A stretch of DNA of 64,000 bases. It comes from Streptomyces sp. 130. GTDB taxonomy: Bacteria > Actinomycetota > Actinomycetes > Streptomycetales > Streptomycetaceae. A program made the position numbers and the translations under genes. The notes below the pieces were generated by a model, which worked only from the letters and a program-made list of their open reading frames with translations, did no database searches and was not told where the DNA came from. Below are positions 10,206-18,079 of this stretch, in pieces. The stretch covers positions 37,848 to 101,847 of the forward strand of contig NZ_VJNO01000024.1 of the NCBI RefSeq assembly GCF_007096885.1, given 5' to 3'. The stretch's first letter is position 1. Each line of letters starts with the position of its first letter.

Positions 10206-11168
10206 TCAGTCCACCGTGGACAGGGACAGCGCGAACCGGTCCCCGGAGTCCGTCCACCAGTGGGCCAGGCGGAGCCCCGCCCCGGCCAGCTCGCCGCGCA
10301 CCCCGTCCTCGCGGAACTTCGCGGACACCTCGGTGCGCAGCTCCTCACCCGCCTCGAACGGCACCACGAGATCCAGCTCCGGGATCTTCACCGTCAGCGA
10401 CCGGCGGGCCCGCAGCCGCATCTCGATCCACTCCTCCCGGGGATTCCACCGCGCCACGTGCGCGAAGTCGTCCGGTACGAAGTCCGCGCCCAGCTCCCGG
10501 TCCACCACCGACAGCACGTTGCGGTTGAACGCCGCCGTCACCCCCGCCGCGTCGTCGTACGCCGCGACGAGAACCTCCTCGTCCTTCACGAGATCCGTGC
10601 CCAGCAGCAGCGTGTCCCCGGGCGCCAGCAGAGCGCGTACCGACTTCAGGAACACCGACCGCTCACCCGGCAGGAGATTGCCGAGGGTGCCGCCCAGAAA
10701 CGCCACCAGCCGGGGCCCGGGCGTCGTGGGCAGCGAGAGACCGGCCGTGAAGTCGGCGATCAGCGCGTGCACGGACAGCCCCGGCCGCTCCGCCAGCAGG
10801 GCCTCTGCCGCCCCGCGCAGCGCGCTCTCGCTGACGTCCACCGGCACGTAACTGTGCAGGTCCGGCAACGCGTCCAGCAGGTGGCGGGTCTTCTCCGAGG
10901 AGCCGGAGCCCAGCTCGACCAGCGTGCGGGCGCCGGACGCGGCGGCGATCTCGGCCGCCCGGTCGATCAGGATCTCCCGTTCGGCGCGCGTCGGGTAGTA
11001 CTCGGGGAGCCGGGTGATCTCCTCGAACAGCTCGCTTCCCCGGGCGTCGTAGAACCACTTGGGCGGCAGCGTCTTCGGGCGCCGGGACAGCCCGTGCAGC
11101 ACATCGGCGCGCAGCGCCGCGTCCGTCGCGTCCTCGGGCAGGGTGCGGGTCAGCAGGAAGGGACTCAC
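10206..11168 (-). CDS. egtD: L-histidine N-alpha-methyltransferase EgtD
   Basis: SAM-dependent enzyme making trimethyl-histidine (hercynine), the ergothioneine precursor. The 320-residue protein has the EgtD N-terminal pattern SRRPKTLPPKWFYDARGSELFEEIT, the SAM-binding motif ELGSGSSEKTRHLLDAL, and GGTLGNLLPGE and LLLGTDLVKD. The start is the GTG at 11168, which overlaps the egtC stop (GTGA), so translation is coupled. It is the last gene of egtABCD, and a terminator lies just beyond its stop. Confidence 0.95.
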   Translation of the reverse strand: MSPFLLTRTLPEDATDAALRADVLHGLSRRPKTLPPKWFYDARGSELFEEITRLPEYYPTRAEREILIDRAAEIAAASGARTLVELGSGSSEKTRHLLDALPDLHSYVPVDVSESALRGAAEALLAERPGLSVHALIADFTAGLSLPTTPGPRLVAFLGGTLGNLLPGERSVFLKSVRALLAPGDTLLLGTDLVKDEEVLVAAYDDAAGVTAAFNRNVLSVVDRELGADFVPDDFAHVARWNPREEWIEMRLRARRSLTVKIPELDLVVPFEAGEELRTEVSAKFREDGVRGELAGAGLRLAHWWTDSGDRFALSLSTVD

Positions 11169-11920
11169 GTGCGGGGCTCCTTCAGCGGGGTCAGCAGGAC
11201 ATCGCCGGCGGTCGCGGTCAGCAGGGTGCGGTCGGCCACCTCGTACCAGCGGGGATCGTCGTCGTACGGCTCCGAGGCGACGACCGTGTGCCGGCCGGGC
11301 TCGGTGAGATGCCACAGGGTGTCGCCCCACGCGGTCGCCACGATCGCGCGGCCGTCGGTGAGCAGCAGATTGAGCCGGGACGCGGGGGAGGCCTCGGCGA
11401 CCTCCAGCACGGTGTCCGCCACGGCCTGCGCGAGCGCGTCGCCCGCCGCGAGCCGGTGCCGGACCAGGGCCCACACGAGGGCGGAGTCGCTGCGGGCGGT
11501 CAGCCGCAGCAGCTCGGCCGGGGGCAGGGTGGCCGCCACGGACGCCATCGAACCGGGCCAGTCCCGCACCGCGCCGTTGTGGCTGAACAGCACCCGGTCC
11601 GCGGCGAACGGCGCCGCGGCCGCCTCGCCGTCCGGATCGGCGCCGGTCGCGTCCCGGACCGCGGCCAGCAGGGCGTGGCTGCGGACCACCCGGACCAGGT
11701 CGGCGAAGGTCTGGTCGCCCCAGACGGGGCCCTGGCGCCGATAGCGTCCCGGGACCGGGTCGCCCTCCGCGTACCAGCCGACCCCGAAGCCGTCCGCGTT
11801 GACCGTGCCGTGGCGCTGGCGCCGGGGCGCCCAGGACTGCCGCACCAGGGAGTGCGCCGGGCGCGACAGCACCTCGCCCAGGGCGACCGGCGGCCCCAGG
11901 TAGGCGATGTGCCGGCACAT
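11165..11920 (-). CDS. egtC: Gamma-glutamyl-hercynylcysteine sulfoxide amidohydrolase EgtC
   Basis: Class II glutamine-amidotransferase-type hydrolase that removes the gamma-glutamyl group from the sulfoxide intermediate. The 251-residue product begins MCRH, so Cys2 becomes the N-terminal nucleophile after Met removal. Further family motifs are HGTVNADGFGVGWYAEG, FSHNGAV and ARSDSALVWAL. The ATG at 11920 overlaps the egtB stop by four bases (ATGA), and its own stop overlaps egtD. The frame is open further upstream but only as a shadow of egtB. Confidence 0.95.
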   Translation of the reverse strand: MCRHIAYLGPPVALGEVLSRPAHSLVRQSWAPRRQRHGTVNADGFGVGWYAEGDPVPGRYRRQGPVWGDQTFADLVRVVRSHALLAAVRDATGADPDGEAAAAPFAADRVLFSHNGAVRDWPGSMASVAATLPPAELLRLTARSDSALVWALVRHRLAAGDALAQAVADTVLEVAEASPASRLNLLLTDGRAIVATAWGDTLWHLTEPGRHTVVASEPYDDDPRWYEVADRTLLTATAGDVLLTPLKEPRT

Positions 11921-13254
11921 CAGAGGTCCCTCGCGGTGCGGAACCCGGCGAAGATCTGCCGCCGGACCGGCAGGTCCCAGTTGCGGAACGTGCCCCGGCA
12001 GGCCACCGCGTCCACCGCGAACGAGCCGCCCCGCAGCACCTTGTGCTCCGGACCGAAGAAGACCTCCGAGTACTCGCGGTACGGGAACGGGGTGAATCCC
12101 GGATACGGCAGGAAGTCGCTCGCCGTCCACTCCCACACGTCACCGATCAGCTGACCCGCCCCGCACGGCGCCCGCCCGGCCGGGTACGCCCCGGCGGGCG
12201 CGGGCCGCAGATGGCGCTGCCCCAGATTGGCCCGGTCCGGCGTCGGGTCCTCGTCGCCCCACGGATAGCGGCGCGAGCGCCCGGAGACGGGATCGTGGCG
12301 CGCCGCCTTCTCCCACTCCGCCTCGGTCGGCAGCCTGCGGCCCGCCCAGCGCGCGTACGCGTCGGCCTCGTACCAGCTGACGTGCACCACCGGCTCGTCG
12401 TCCGGCACCGGCTCGGTCACCCCAAAGCGGCGCCGCAGCCACTGCCCGGCCTCCCGGTGCCAGAACAGCGGGGCGGCGAGGTCGTGCTCCCGGACCATCG
12501 CCCATCCCGCGGGCGCCCACCAGCGCCGCTCGCGGTAACCGCCGTCCTCGATGAACGCCCGGTACGCACCGCACGTCACCGGGGCCGTGTCGAGGACGAA
12601 CCCGGGCACGTCCCGCCGGTGCGCGGGCCGTTCGTTGTCCAGCGCCCACGGCTCGGCCGACGTGCCCATGGTGAACGGGCCGCCGGGCACCAGGACCTCC
12701 GTGGGCAGCGCCGGGGCGTCGTCCGCCGGGCGCGGCGGCTCCGGGGCCGTCAGGGCGGCCGGACCGGAGCGCAGCTGATGCGTGATCAGCATCGTCTCGT
12801 CGTGCTGCTGTTCGTGCTGAGCGATCATCCCGAAGGCGAAGCCGGACCTGACCAGCGCGGGCCCGTCGCCGAGCGGGGCGGATTCCAGCACGTCCAGCGC
12901 CCTGCCGCGCACCTCGGAGGCGTACGAGCGGGCCTCGTCGGGCGCCAGCAGCGGCAGGGAGGGCCGGGTGGCGCGCGGATGCTCGAAGGCGTCGTACAGT
13001 CCGTCGATCTCCGGGCGCATCGCCTCCCGGCCCGCCACACCGCGCAGCAGCCACAGCTCCTCCTGGTTGCCGATGTGCGCCAGGTCCCAGACCAGCGGCG
13101 ACATCAGCGGCGAGTGCTGGGCGGTCAGCTCGTGGTCGTCCACGCAGCCCGTGAGCAGCGCGGTGCGCCTGCGGGCGGTGAGCAGCGCGGCGAGCGCGCG
13201 CTCGCGCAGCGCCTCGGCGTCCCCGGCGTGCGGGGGCGCGGGGGATTCGGTCAT
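11920..13254 (-). CDS. egtB: Hercynine oxygenase EgtB (ergothioneine sulfoxide synthase)
   Basis: Non-heme iron enzyme joining hercynine to gamma-glutamylcysteine with O2. The 444-residue protein has an N-terminal DinB-like helical part with the iron ligands DLAHIGNQEE and HEQQHDE (HxxxHxE), then a formylglycine-enzyme-type domain with GGPFTMGTS, YPWGDE, NLGQRH, VWEWTASDFLPYPGF and VLRGGSFA. Use of the gamma-glutamylcysteine donor fits the presence of egtA and egtC. The ATG at 13254 overlaps the egtA stop (ATGA). Confidence 0.96.
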   Translation of the reverse strand: MTESPAPPHAGDAEALRERALAALLTARRRTALLTGCVDDHELTAQHSPLMSPLVWDLAHIGNQEELWLLRGVAGREAMRPEIDGLYDAFEHPRATRPSLPLLAPDEARSYASEVRGRALDVLESAPLGDGPALVRSGFAFGMIAQHEQQHDETMLITHQLRSGPAALTAPEPPRPADDAPALPTEVLVPGGPFTMGTSAEPWALDNERPAHRRDVPGFVLDTAPVTCGAYRAFIEDGGYRERRWWAPAGWAMVREHDLAAPLFWHREAGQWLRRRFGVTEPVPDDEPVVHVSWYEADAYARWAGRRLPTEAEWEKAARHDPVSGRSRRYPWGDEDPTPDRANLGQRHLRPAPAGAYPAGRAPCGAGQLIGDVWEWTASDFLPYPGFTPFPYREYSEVFFGPEHKVLRGGSFAVDAVACRGTFRNWDLPVRRQIFAGFRTARDL

Positions 13255-14567
13255 GACAGGGTCCCCTTCGGAAGGGCCGGGCGGCGCGCCCCGCCCGTGG
13301 TGAGCAGGTCCCGCAGGTCGTCGGCCGGGCATCTGCCCCGGGCGACGAAGCGGTCGTGGAAGCCGGCGACCGCGTCCCGCACCGCGGCGCTCGCGCCCAG
13401 CCGGGGCAGCGCCTCCAGGACGAGCCGGAAGCAGACGTCCGCCGCCTGGCGCAGCTCCGGATCGGCCAGGCCGTCGCGGGCGGCCGCGGTCCACAGCGGA
13501 TTGCGCGGAGCGGCACCCGCACCGGCCGTCTCGGCGAGCGGTTTCACGGTCCGGTAGGCCGTCTCCGCGGCCTCCGGGTCGTCGAACAGGGCGGTCGTGA
13601 CGGCGAGGGGCACGATCCAGCCGTCGTCACCCGGTTGCGCGTCGATCATGCGCAGCTCCAGGTGCCCGCGCGGCCGGGCCGGCGGGAACAGCGTGGTGAC
13701 GTGGTAGTCGAGGTCGCTCCGGTCCGGGCGTCCGGGCGCCCCGGACCGGATCCAGTCGCGGAAGGTGAGCCCGTCCGGCACCTGCCAGGGCCCGTCGCCC
13801 CGTACGCACAGCACGGGCGTGTCCAGGACGTGCGCGGCCCAGGCGTCCCGGGGCGGCAGCAGCCCGTCCGGGGCGAGGGTCCGCTTCGGGTCGAGGGTGG
13901 CCCACAACGCCTGGCGGGTGGAGCGCCAGGGCGTCGGCCCGCCCCCCTGGAACGGCGAGTTGGCGAAGGCCGCCACGAGGACGGCGCCCAGCAGATGGGC
14001 GAGCCGCCAGCGCCGCGCGTACCCGAGCGGGCCGGGCTCCTCCTGCCCGGCGTCCAGGCAGACCTGGACCGACGCGGTGGTGCACATCATGGCGCGGCCT
14101 GCCGGGCCCCACCGGTCGAAGGCCTTCTCCATGGCCTCGTACCGGGGCGCGCGCAGGAGCCGGCGCGGTGTCTGCCAGGGATCGACGCCCACGCCCGCCG
14201 TGACCAGGCCCAGTGAGCCGAGGGCGGCGCGAACGGCGGCGAGATCGGCGGCGGTGTCCTCGACACACGCCATCAGGGAAGCGGCGGGGCGCGAGCTGAG
14301 TTCCAGCTGGCCGCCGGGTTCGAAGGTGAGCGCCGCGCTCAGGGGCAGCGCCCGGACGGCCGTTGCGGCCGCCTCCAGCAGGTGGGGCGGGACGGTGCGG
14401 TGCGGGTGGTCACGGTCCTGCAGCAGCCATTCCAGCTCGACGCCCACCGTGCGCGGCGGTCCCGTCTTGAAACAGATGCCGCGCAGTAAATCCTCCGCCT
14501 CGCCCTCACCGAGGGGCGGGGCCTGACCGGGGGGCGGACCGTGGCCGCCGGGTGTCTCGGATGACAT
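13251..14567 (-). CDS. egtA: Glutamate-cysteine ligase EgtA
   Basis: Makes gamma-glutamylcysteine for EgtB. The 438-residue protein belongs to the GCS2 family: VGVELEWLL, FEPGGQLELSSRP and GHLELRMIDAQPGDD motifs, and the TTASVQVCLDAG segment. The ATG at 14567 has a near-perfect Shine-Dalgarno AAGGAGG six bases upstream, the strongest in the operon, so the whole coupled operon is probably loaded here. EgtE, the final C-S lyase, is not in this window. Confidence 0.95.
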   Translation of the reverse strand: MSSETPGGHGPPPGQAPPLGEGEAEDLLRGICFKTGPPRTVGVELEWLLQDRDHPHRTVPPHLLEAAATAVRALPLSAALTFEPGGQLELSSRPAASLMACVEDTAADLAAVRAALGSLGLVTAGVGVDPWQTPRRLLRAPRYEAMEKAFDRWGPAGRAMMCTTASVQVCLDAGQEEPGPLGYARRWRLAHLLGAVLVAAFANSPFQGGGPTPWRSTRQALWATLDPKRTLAPDGLLPPRDAWAAHVLDTPVLCVRGDGPWQVPDGLTFRDWIRSGAPGRPDRSDLDYHVTTLFPPARPRGHLELRMIDAQPGDDGWIVPLAVTTALFDDPEAAETAYRTVKPLAETAGAGAAPRNPLWTAAARDGLADPELRQAADVCFRLVLEALPRLGASAAVRDAVAGFHDRFVARGRCPADDLRDLLTTGGARRPALPKGTLS

Positions 14568-14714
14568 GCCGGGCCTCCTTGTTCCGGTGCGTCCGTCCTA
14601 CCCAAACCGCTGCTGAGGCATCGCACAAGAGCGCCTTCTTCGCCGGATATTCGCTTGCGTGTCCGAGAGAAGAACGCCGATCATGCCCCGTATGCACCAT
14701 AAGGGGGAGGGCCC

Positions 14715-15551
14715 GTGAGCGCCCGGCTGCGCGGCATCGCGCGCGAGACGGAGGCCATCGTCCGGGCGGGTTCGTACCGCTTGGGAAACGGCCGTGAGAT
14801 CAGCATCGAGAAGGACGTGGCGGCGGCCCTCGCGGGTACGCGGCTGTACGGCCCCGAGCCGGTGCCGGCGGCCCCCGGCCGGGACCGGACCCCGGCCATC
14901 GAGGTCACCGGCGAGAGCAGCCTCCAGGCAGCCGCCCGGATGACCCGCGAAGGGCCCGGCGAGGTCGCCGTGCTCAACTACGCCTCCGCCCGCAACCCCG
15001 GCGGCGGCTACCTCAACGGAGCCCAGGCCCAGGAGGAGGCCCTGTGCCGGGGCTCCGCGCTGTACGCCACGCTGCTGCGGGTGCCCGGTTTCTACGCCCA
15101 CCACCGCGCCGAACGCGACGCGTTCTACACCGACCGGGTCATCCACTCACCCGGCGTGCCGGTCTTCCGCGACGACCGCGGACGCCTGCTCGACGCCCCG
15201 TACCGGGCCGGATTCCTCACCTCGCCGGCCCCCAACGCCGGGGTCATCCGCGCCCGCACCCCGCAGGAGGCCCACGGCATCCCGGCCGCGCTCGCCGCCC
15301 GGGCCGAACGGGTGCTGGAGGTCGCGGCGGTGTGCGGCTACCGCCGGCTGGTCCTGGGCGCGTGGGGCTGCGGCGTCTTCCGCAACGACCCGGCGGAGGT
15401 GGCGGGCGCCTTCCGCGCGCTGCTCACCGGAGAGGGCCGGTTCGCGGGCCACTTCGAGCAGGTCGTCTTCGGCATCCTGGGCCGCGACGACACGCCCGTC
15501 CGAGTGGCGTTCGACCGGGTGTTCGCCGACCGGGGGCGACCCTCACCCTGA
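14715..15551 (+). CDS. TIGR02452-type macrodomain protein (microbial PARG-like)
   Basis: The 278-residue protein carries the bacterial poly(ADP-ribose) glycohydrolase signature NPGGGYLNGAQAQEEALCR (GGG, spacer, QEE, the second Glu catalytic). Further family segments are SALYATL, YSPGVPVFRDD-like IHSPGVPVFRDD, and LVLGAWGCGVFRNDP near the end. Enzymes of this type remove ADP-ribose from proteins. The start is the GTG at 14715 with GGGGGAGG upstream. It is divergent from egtA across 147 bases, with no other ADP-ribosylation gene next to it. Confidence 0.88.
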   Translation: MSARLRGIARETEAIVRAGSYRLGNGREISIEKDVAAALAGTRLYGPEPVPAAPGRDRTPAIEVTGESSLQAAARMTREGPGEVAVLNYASARNPGGGYLNGAQAQEEALCRGSALYATLLRVPGFYAHHRAERDAFYTDRVIHSPGVPVFRDDRGRLLDAPYRAGFLTSPAPNAGVIRARTPQEAHGIPAALAARAERVLEVAAVCGYRRLVLGAWGCGVFRNDPAEVAGAFRALLTGEGRFAGHFEQVVFGILGRDDTPVRVAFDRVFADRGRPSP

Positions 15552-15565
15552 GGTCGAGGGTGAGG
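15541..15565. terminator. Hairpin at the 3' end of the macrodomain gene
   Basis: CCTCACCCT at 15541-15549 pairs with AGGGTGAGG at 15557-15565 across seven bases. The stem contains the stop codon region and lies between convergent genes. Confidence 0.55.
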
Positions 15566-15609
15566 GCCGGGCCCGTCGGTCACGGGTGAGGACCGCCCGC
15601 CCAACGCCC

Positions 15610-16077
15610 TCACGCCCAGCCGTAACGCTCCCTCAGCCGCCCGACGACCAGGTCGAACCTGGCCCGGTCCAGGGCGCACGCCTCGCGCCGCATCCCGTCC
15701 TCGTGCACCCGCAGGACCCGGTCCAGATCCACCCAGGACTGACGCCCCGAGCTGTCCCAGGGGCCCGCGCCCAGCGCCACCCACTCCCGGTCCATGTCGT
15801 GCTGCTTGCTGGACAGCTGCACGGCCAGCAGCGTGCCCGCCGCCTCCCGCGCCACGACCAGGACCGGCCGGTCCTTGCCGCGCCCGTCGTTCTCCTCGAA
15901 CGGCACCCAGGTCCAGACGATCTCCCCGGGGTCGGGTGCGCCGTCCCGGTCGGGGGCGTACGAGGTGCGGACCGGGCCCACGTCCCGGGGGTCGGCCTCG
16001 GAAGTGGCTGCGGAACCGGCCCGGCCGGGGAAGGCGGCCGGTTCGTCGTACCTGTCGTTGCGGTGCTGGATCGTCAT
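15610..16077 (-). CDS. MazF/PemK-like toxin-family protein (orphan)
   Basis: The 155-residue product has about 45 poorly conserved N-terminal residues, then a PemK/MazF-type domain: PDPGEIVWTWVPFEENDGRGKDRPVLVV, followed by LLAVQLSSKQHD and the C-terminal LRERYGWA typical of the actinobacterial branch. Canonical MazF proteins are mRNA endonucleases, but this branch often occurs without an antitoxin, and none is coded beside it. The gene looks leaderless: a TAGGGT box (complement of 16084-16089) ends six bases before the ATG at 16077. Activity as a toxin is not established. Confidence 0.75.
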   Translation of the reverse strand: MTIQHRNDRYDEPAAFPGRAGSAATSEADPRDVGPVRTSYAPDRDGAPDPGEIVWTWVPFEENDGRGKDRPVLVVAREAAGTLLAVQLSSKQHDMDREWVALGAGPWDSSGRQSWVDLDRVLRVHEDGMRREACALDRARFDLVVGRLRERYGWA

Positions 16078-16153
16078 CGCAACACCCTAGGCGGTCCGCC
16101 CGCGCAGCCTGCGCGCCGGTGTGCCGCGAGGGTCTGGAAGACTGCCCGGAGCC

Positions 16154-17176
16154 ATGAGTCAGTTACCCGATCAGCCCGCCGAAGGCCCCGTGCCGACCAG
16201 CGCCGACGTGGCGCGGCTCGCCGGCGTCTCCCGGGCCACCGTGTCCTACGTCCTCAACAACAACGCACAGGTGCGGATCAGCGACCAGACCCGCCGCCGG
16301 GTACGGGAAGCCGCCGACGAACTCGGCTACGTGCCCCACGCCGCCGCCCGCACCCTGCGCGCCGGCCACTCGCGCATGGTGCTGCTGCCCACCGGCAACC
16401 TGCCGACCGGGCCGCTGCACCTGCGCTTCCTGCGCGATCTGGAGGCGGGGCTCCGGCGCCTCGACTACACGGTCGTCCAGTACGGCTCGCTCGGTCTCGA
16501 CGCCGACGCCGCCGCCCGCGCCTGGGCGGAACTGCGCCCCGCCGCCGTCATCGTGCCCGGCTCCGTCCCCCTCGCCCCGCGCGGCACGGCCGTGCTCCGG
16601 CGCTCCGGGGCCAAGGCGGTCATCACCCTGGGCCCCCATCCGGTGGAGGGGGCCCACGCCCTGATCATGGATCAGCGGGAGGTCGGCGGCAGCGCCGTGC
16701 GCCACCTGCTGGAACGCGGCAGGCGCCGCATCGGCGTGGTGATGCCCGAGGACCCGGCCACCGCGCTCTTCGCCGCCCCGCGGCTGGCCGGCGCCCGGGA
16801 GGCCGCGCTGAACGGCGGCGGCCACGTCGAGGTGCTGCCGCTGCGCTACGAGGAGGAGTCGGCCGCGTCCCTGGCCGCCCGCTGGCCCGCGCTCGGCCTG
16901 GACGCCGTCTTCGCGTACGACGACACCTACGCGATGCTCCTGATGCGGGCGTTCCAGGACGCCGGGATCGGCATACCCACCGAGGCCGCCGTGGTCGGCG
17001 CGGACGACTCCATGCTGGGGCGGCTGCTGCGGCCGAGGCTCAGCAGCGTACGGATGGAGCTGGCGACCGCCCAGCCGCTGGCCGACCTGGTGGACCGGCT
17101 CGTCCGCCACCCCAGGACCCCGCCCGAGCGCCACGACCTGCTGCGCGCCCGCACCGTACGACGGGAGTCCAGCTGA
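16154..17176 (+). CDS. LacI-family transcriptional regulator
   Basis: The 340-residue protein has an N-terminal LacI helix-turn-helix (TSADVARLAGVSRATVSYVLN, roughly residues 15-36), a hinge helix (GYVPHAAARTLRAG), and a periplasmic-binding-protein-like effector domain ending with VGADDSMLGRLLRPRLSSV. The ATG at 16154 gives a normal N-terminus; an upstream ATG at 16121 would add eleven unsupported residues. No sugar or transport gene is adjacent, so its target and effector are unknown. Confidence 0.88.
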   Translation: MSQLPDQPAEGPVPTSADVARLAGVSRATVSYVLNNNAQVRISDQTRRRVREAADELGYVPHAAARTLRAGHSRMVLLPTGNLPTGPLHLRFLRDLEAGLRRLDYTVVQYGSLGLDADAAARAWAELRPAAVIVPGSVPLAPRGTAVLRRSGAKAVITLGPHPVEGAHALIMDQREVGGSAVRHLLERGRRRIGVVMPEDPATALFAAPRLAGAREAALNGGGHVEVLPLRYEEESAASLAARWPALGLDAVFAYDDTYAMLLMRAFQDAGIGIPTEAAVVGADDSMLGRLLRPRLSSVRMELATAQPLADLVDRLVRHPRTPPERHDLLRARTVRRESS

Positions 17177-17224
17177 GCGGCCGACGACGTGCGCCACGCC
17201 CCGCCCGTGCCTAGCGTCATGACC

Positions 17225-17554
17225 ATGAGCCATCCGCAGAGCTACGAAATCCTCATCGTCCCCGAGTTCACCGACGACAAGGCCCCCGCGACCGGAGAAG
17301 GCGCGACGGGGGCCAGCGTCAGGGGCGCGGCGGCCGAGGGGTCCGACGGCGGAGGACCGGGTGCCGCCATCCGGTCGGCCGTGGTCACCGCCACGGGTGA
17401 GACGGGCGAGACCGGCTACCCCCGGTACGCGGGCGACGGCATGGTGGCGGACATCGACCCCAGGACCAAGGCCGTCGAGGGTCTGCTCGTCGACGGCTCG
17501 GAACTCGCGTACGGGCTCTCGGCCCGGGTCGCGGAGCGCGGCACGGACAGCTGA
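17225..17554 (+). CDS. Small acidic hypothetical protein
   Basis: A 109-residue protein I do not recognise. It opens MSHPQSYEILIVPEFTDD, has a Gly/Ala-rich middle that is probably disordered, and ends with a more ordered part (YPRYAGDGMVADIDPRTKAVEGLLVDGSELAYGL). A TAGCGT -10-like box at 17212-17217 stands seven bases before the ATG at 17225, the spacing of leaderless Streptomyces transcripts; this favours 17225 over the ATG at 17219. It begins 48 bases after the LacI gene and may share its transcription. Confidence 0.55.
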   Translation: MSHPQSYEILIVPEFTDDKAPATGEGATGASVRGAAAEGSDGGGPGAAIRSAVVTATGETGETGYPRYAGDGMVADIDPRTKAVEGLLVDGSELAYGLSARVAERGTDS

Positions 17555-17555
17555 G

Positions 17556-17577
17556 GCCGCCCGCCGGCGAGGGCGGC
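17556..17577. terminator. Short bidirectional hairpin before thioredoxin gene end
   Basis: GCCGCCC at 17556-17562 pairs with GGGCGGC at 17571-17577, loop of eight bases, in the 24-base gap between convergent genes. Confidence 0.5.
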
Positions 17578-17578
17578 G

Positions 17579-17962
17579 CTACTGCTGCCCCTCCGCCTTG
17601 GCCTTCTGCTCGGCCTCGACGGCCTTGCGCACCTCGTCCATGTCCAGATTCCTGGCCTGGCCGATGACGTCCTCCAGGGCCGCCTCCGGCAGCGCGCCGG
17701 GCTGCGCGAAGACCGCCACGTTGTCCCGGACGATCATCAGCGTGGGGATCGACCGGATGTCGAAGGCCGCCGCCAGCTCCTGCTGCGCCTCCGTGTCGAC
17801 CTTCGCGAAGACCAGGTCCGTGTGGCGCTCGGACGCCGCGTCGTACACCGGGGCGAACTGCCGGCACGGGCCGCACCAGGAAGCCCAGAAGTCGATCAGA
17901 ACGAACTCGTTGTCGCTGACGACCTGGTCGAAGTTCTCCTTGGTGAGCTCTACGGTGCTCAT
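17579..17962 (-). CDS. trxA: Thioredoxin
   Basis: Cytosolic disulfide reductase. The 127-residue protein has the active site WCGPC (Cys30 and Cys33), the cis-proline segment SIPTLMIV, and a thioredoxin fold over residues 1-105, then a charged helical tail (VRKAVEAEQKAKAEGQQ). A SigR promoter with exact consensus lies upstream, so induction by thiol-oxidative stress is expected. AGGGAG stands at a suitable distance before the ATG at 17962. It is divergent from a disulfide oxidoreductase. Confidence 0.95.
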   Translation of the reverse strand: MSTVELTKENFDQVVSDNEFVLIDFWASWCGPCRQFAPVYDAASERHTDLVFAKVDTEAQQELAAAFDIRSIPTLMIVRDNVAVFAQPGALPEAALEDVIGQARNLDMDEVRKAVEAEQKAKAEGQQ

Positions 17963-18004
17963 GCGTTGCTCCCTCTTTCTGCCCGTATGAGACGTGTCCG
18001 GGTC

Positions 18005-18030
18005 AACGGTGCCCGTTCTCGTGCTATTCC
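18005..18030 (-). promoter_or_regulatory. SigR-type promoter of thioredoxin
   Basis: On the minus strand GGAAT (complement of 18026-18030) is followed by exactly 18 bases and GTT (complement of 18005-18007). This is the published SigR consensus GGAAT-N18-GTT for thiol-oxidative stress genes. Transcription would begin near 17998, giving a leader of about 36 bases to the trxA ATG. Confidence 0.85.
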
Positions 18031-18066
18031 GTGCCTGCCCATGTGGCCGACGTCCACACCCCCCGC

Positions 18067-18072
18067 CAGAAT
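18067..18072 (+). promoter_or_regulatory. -10 box of a leaderless disulfide oxidoreductase transcript
   Basis: CAGAAT ends seven bases before the ATG at 18080, the usual geometry of leaderless Streptomyces transcripts. No Shine-Dalgarno precedes that ATG. Confidence 0.55.
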
Positions 18073-18079
18073 GGGCCGC

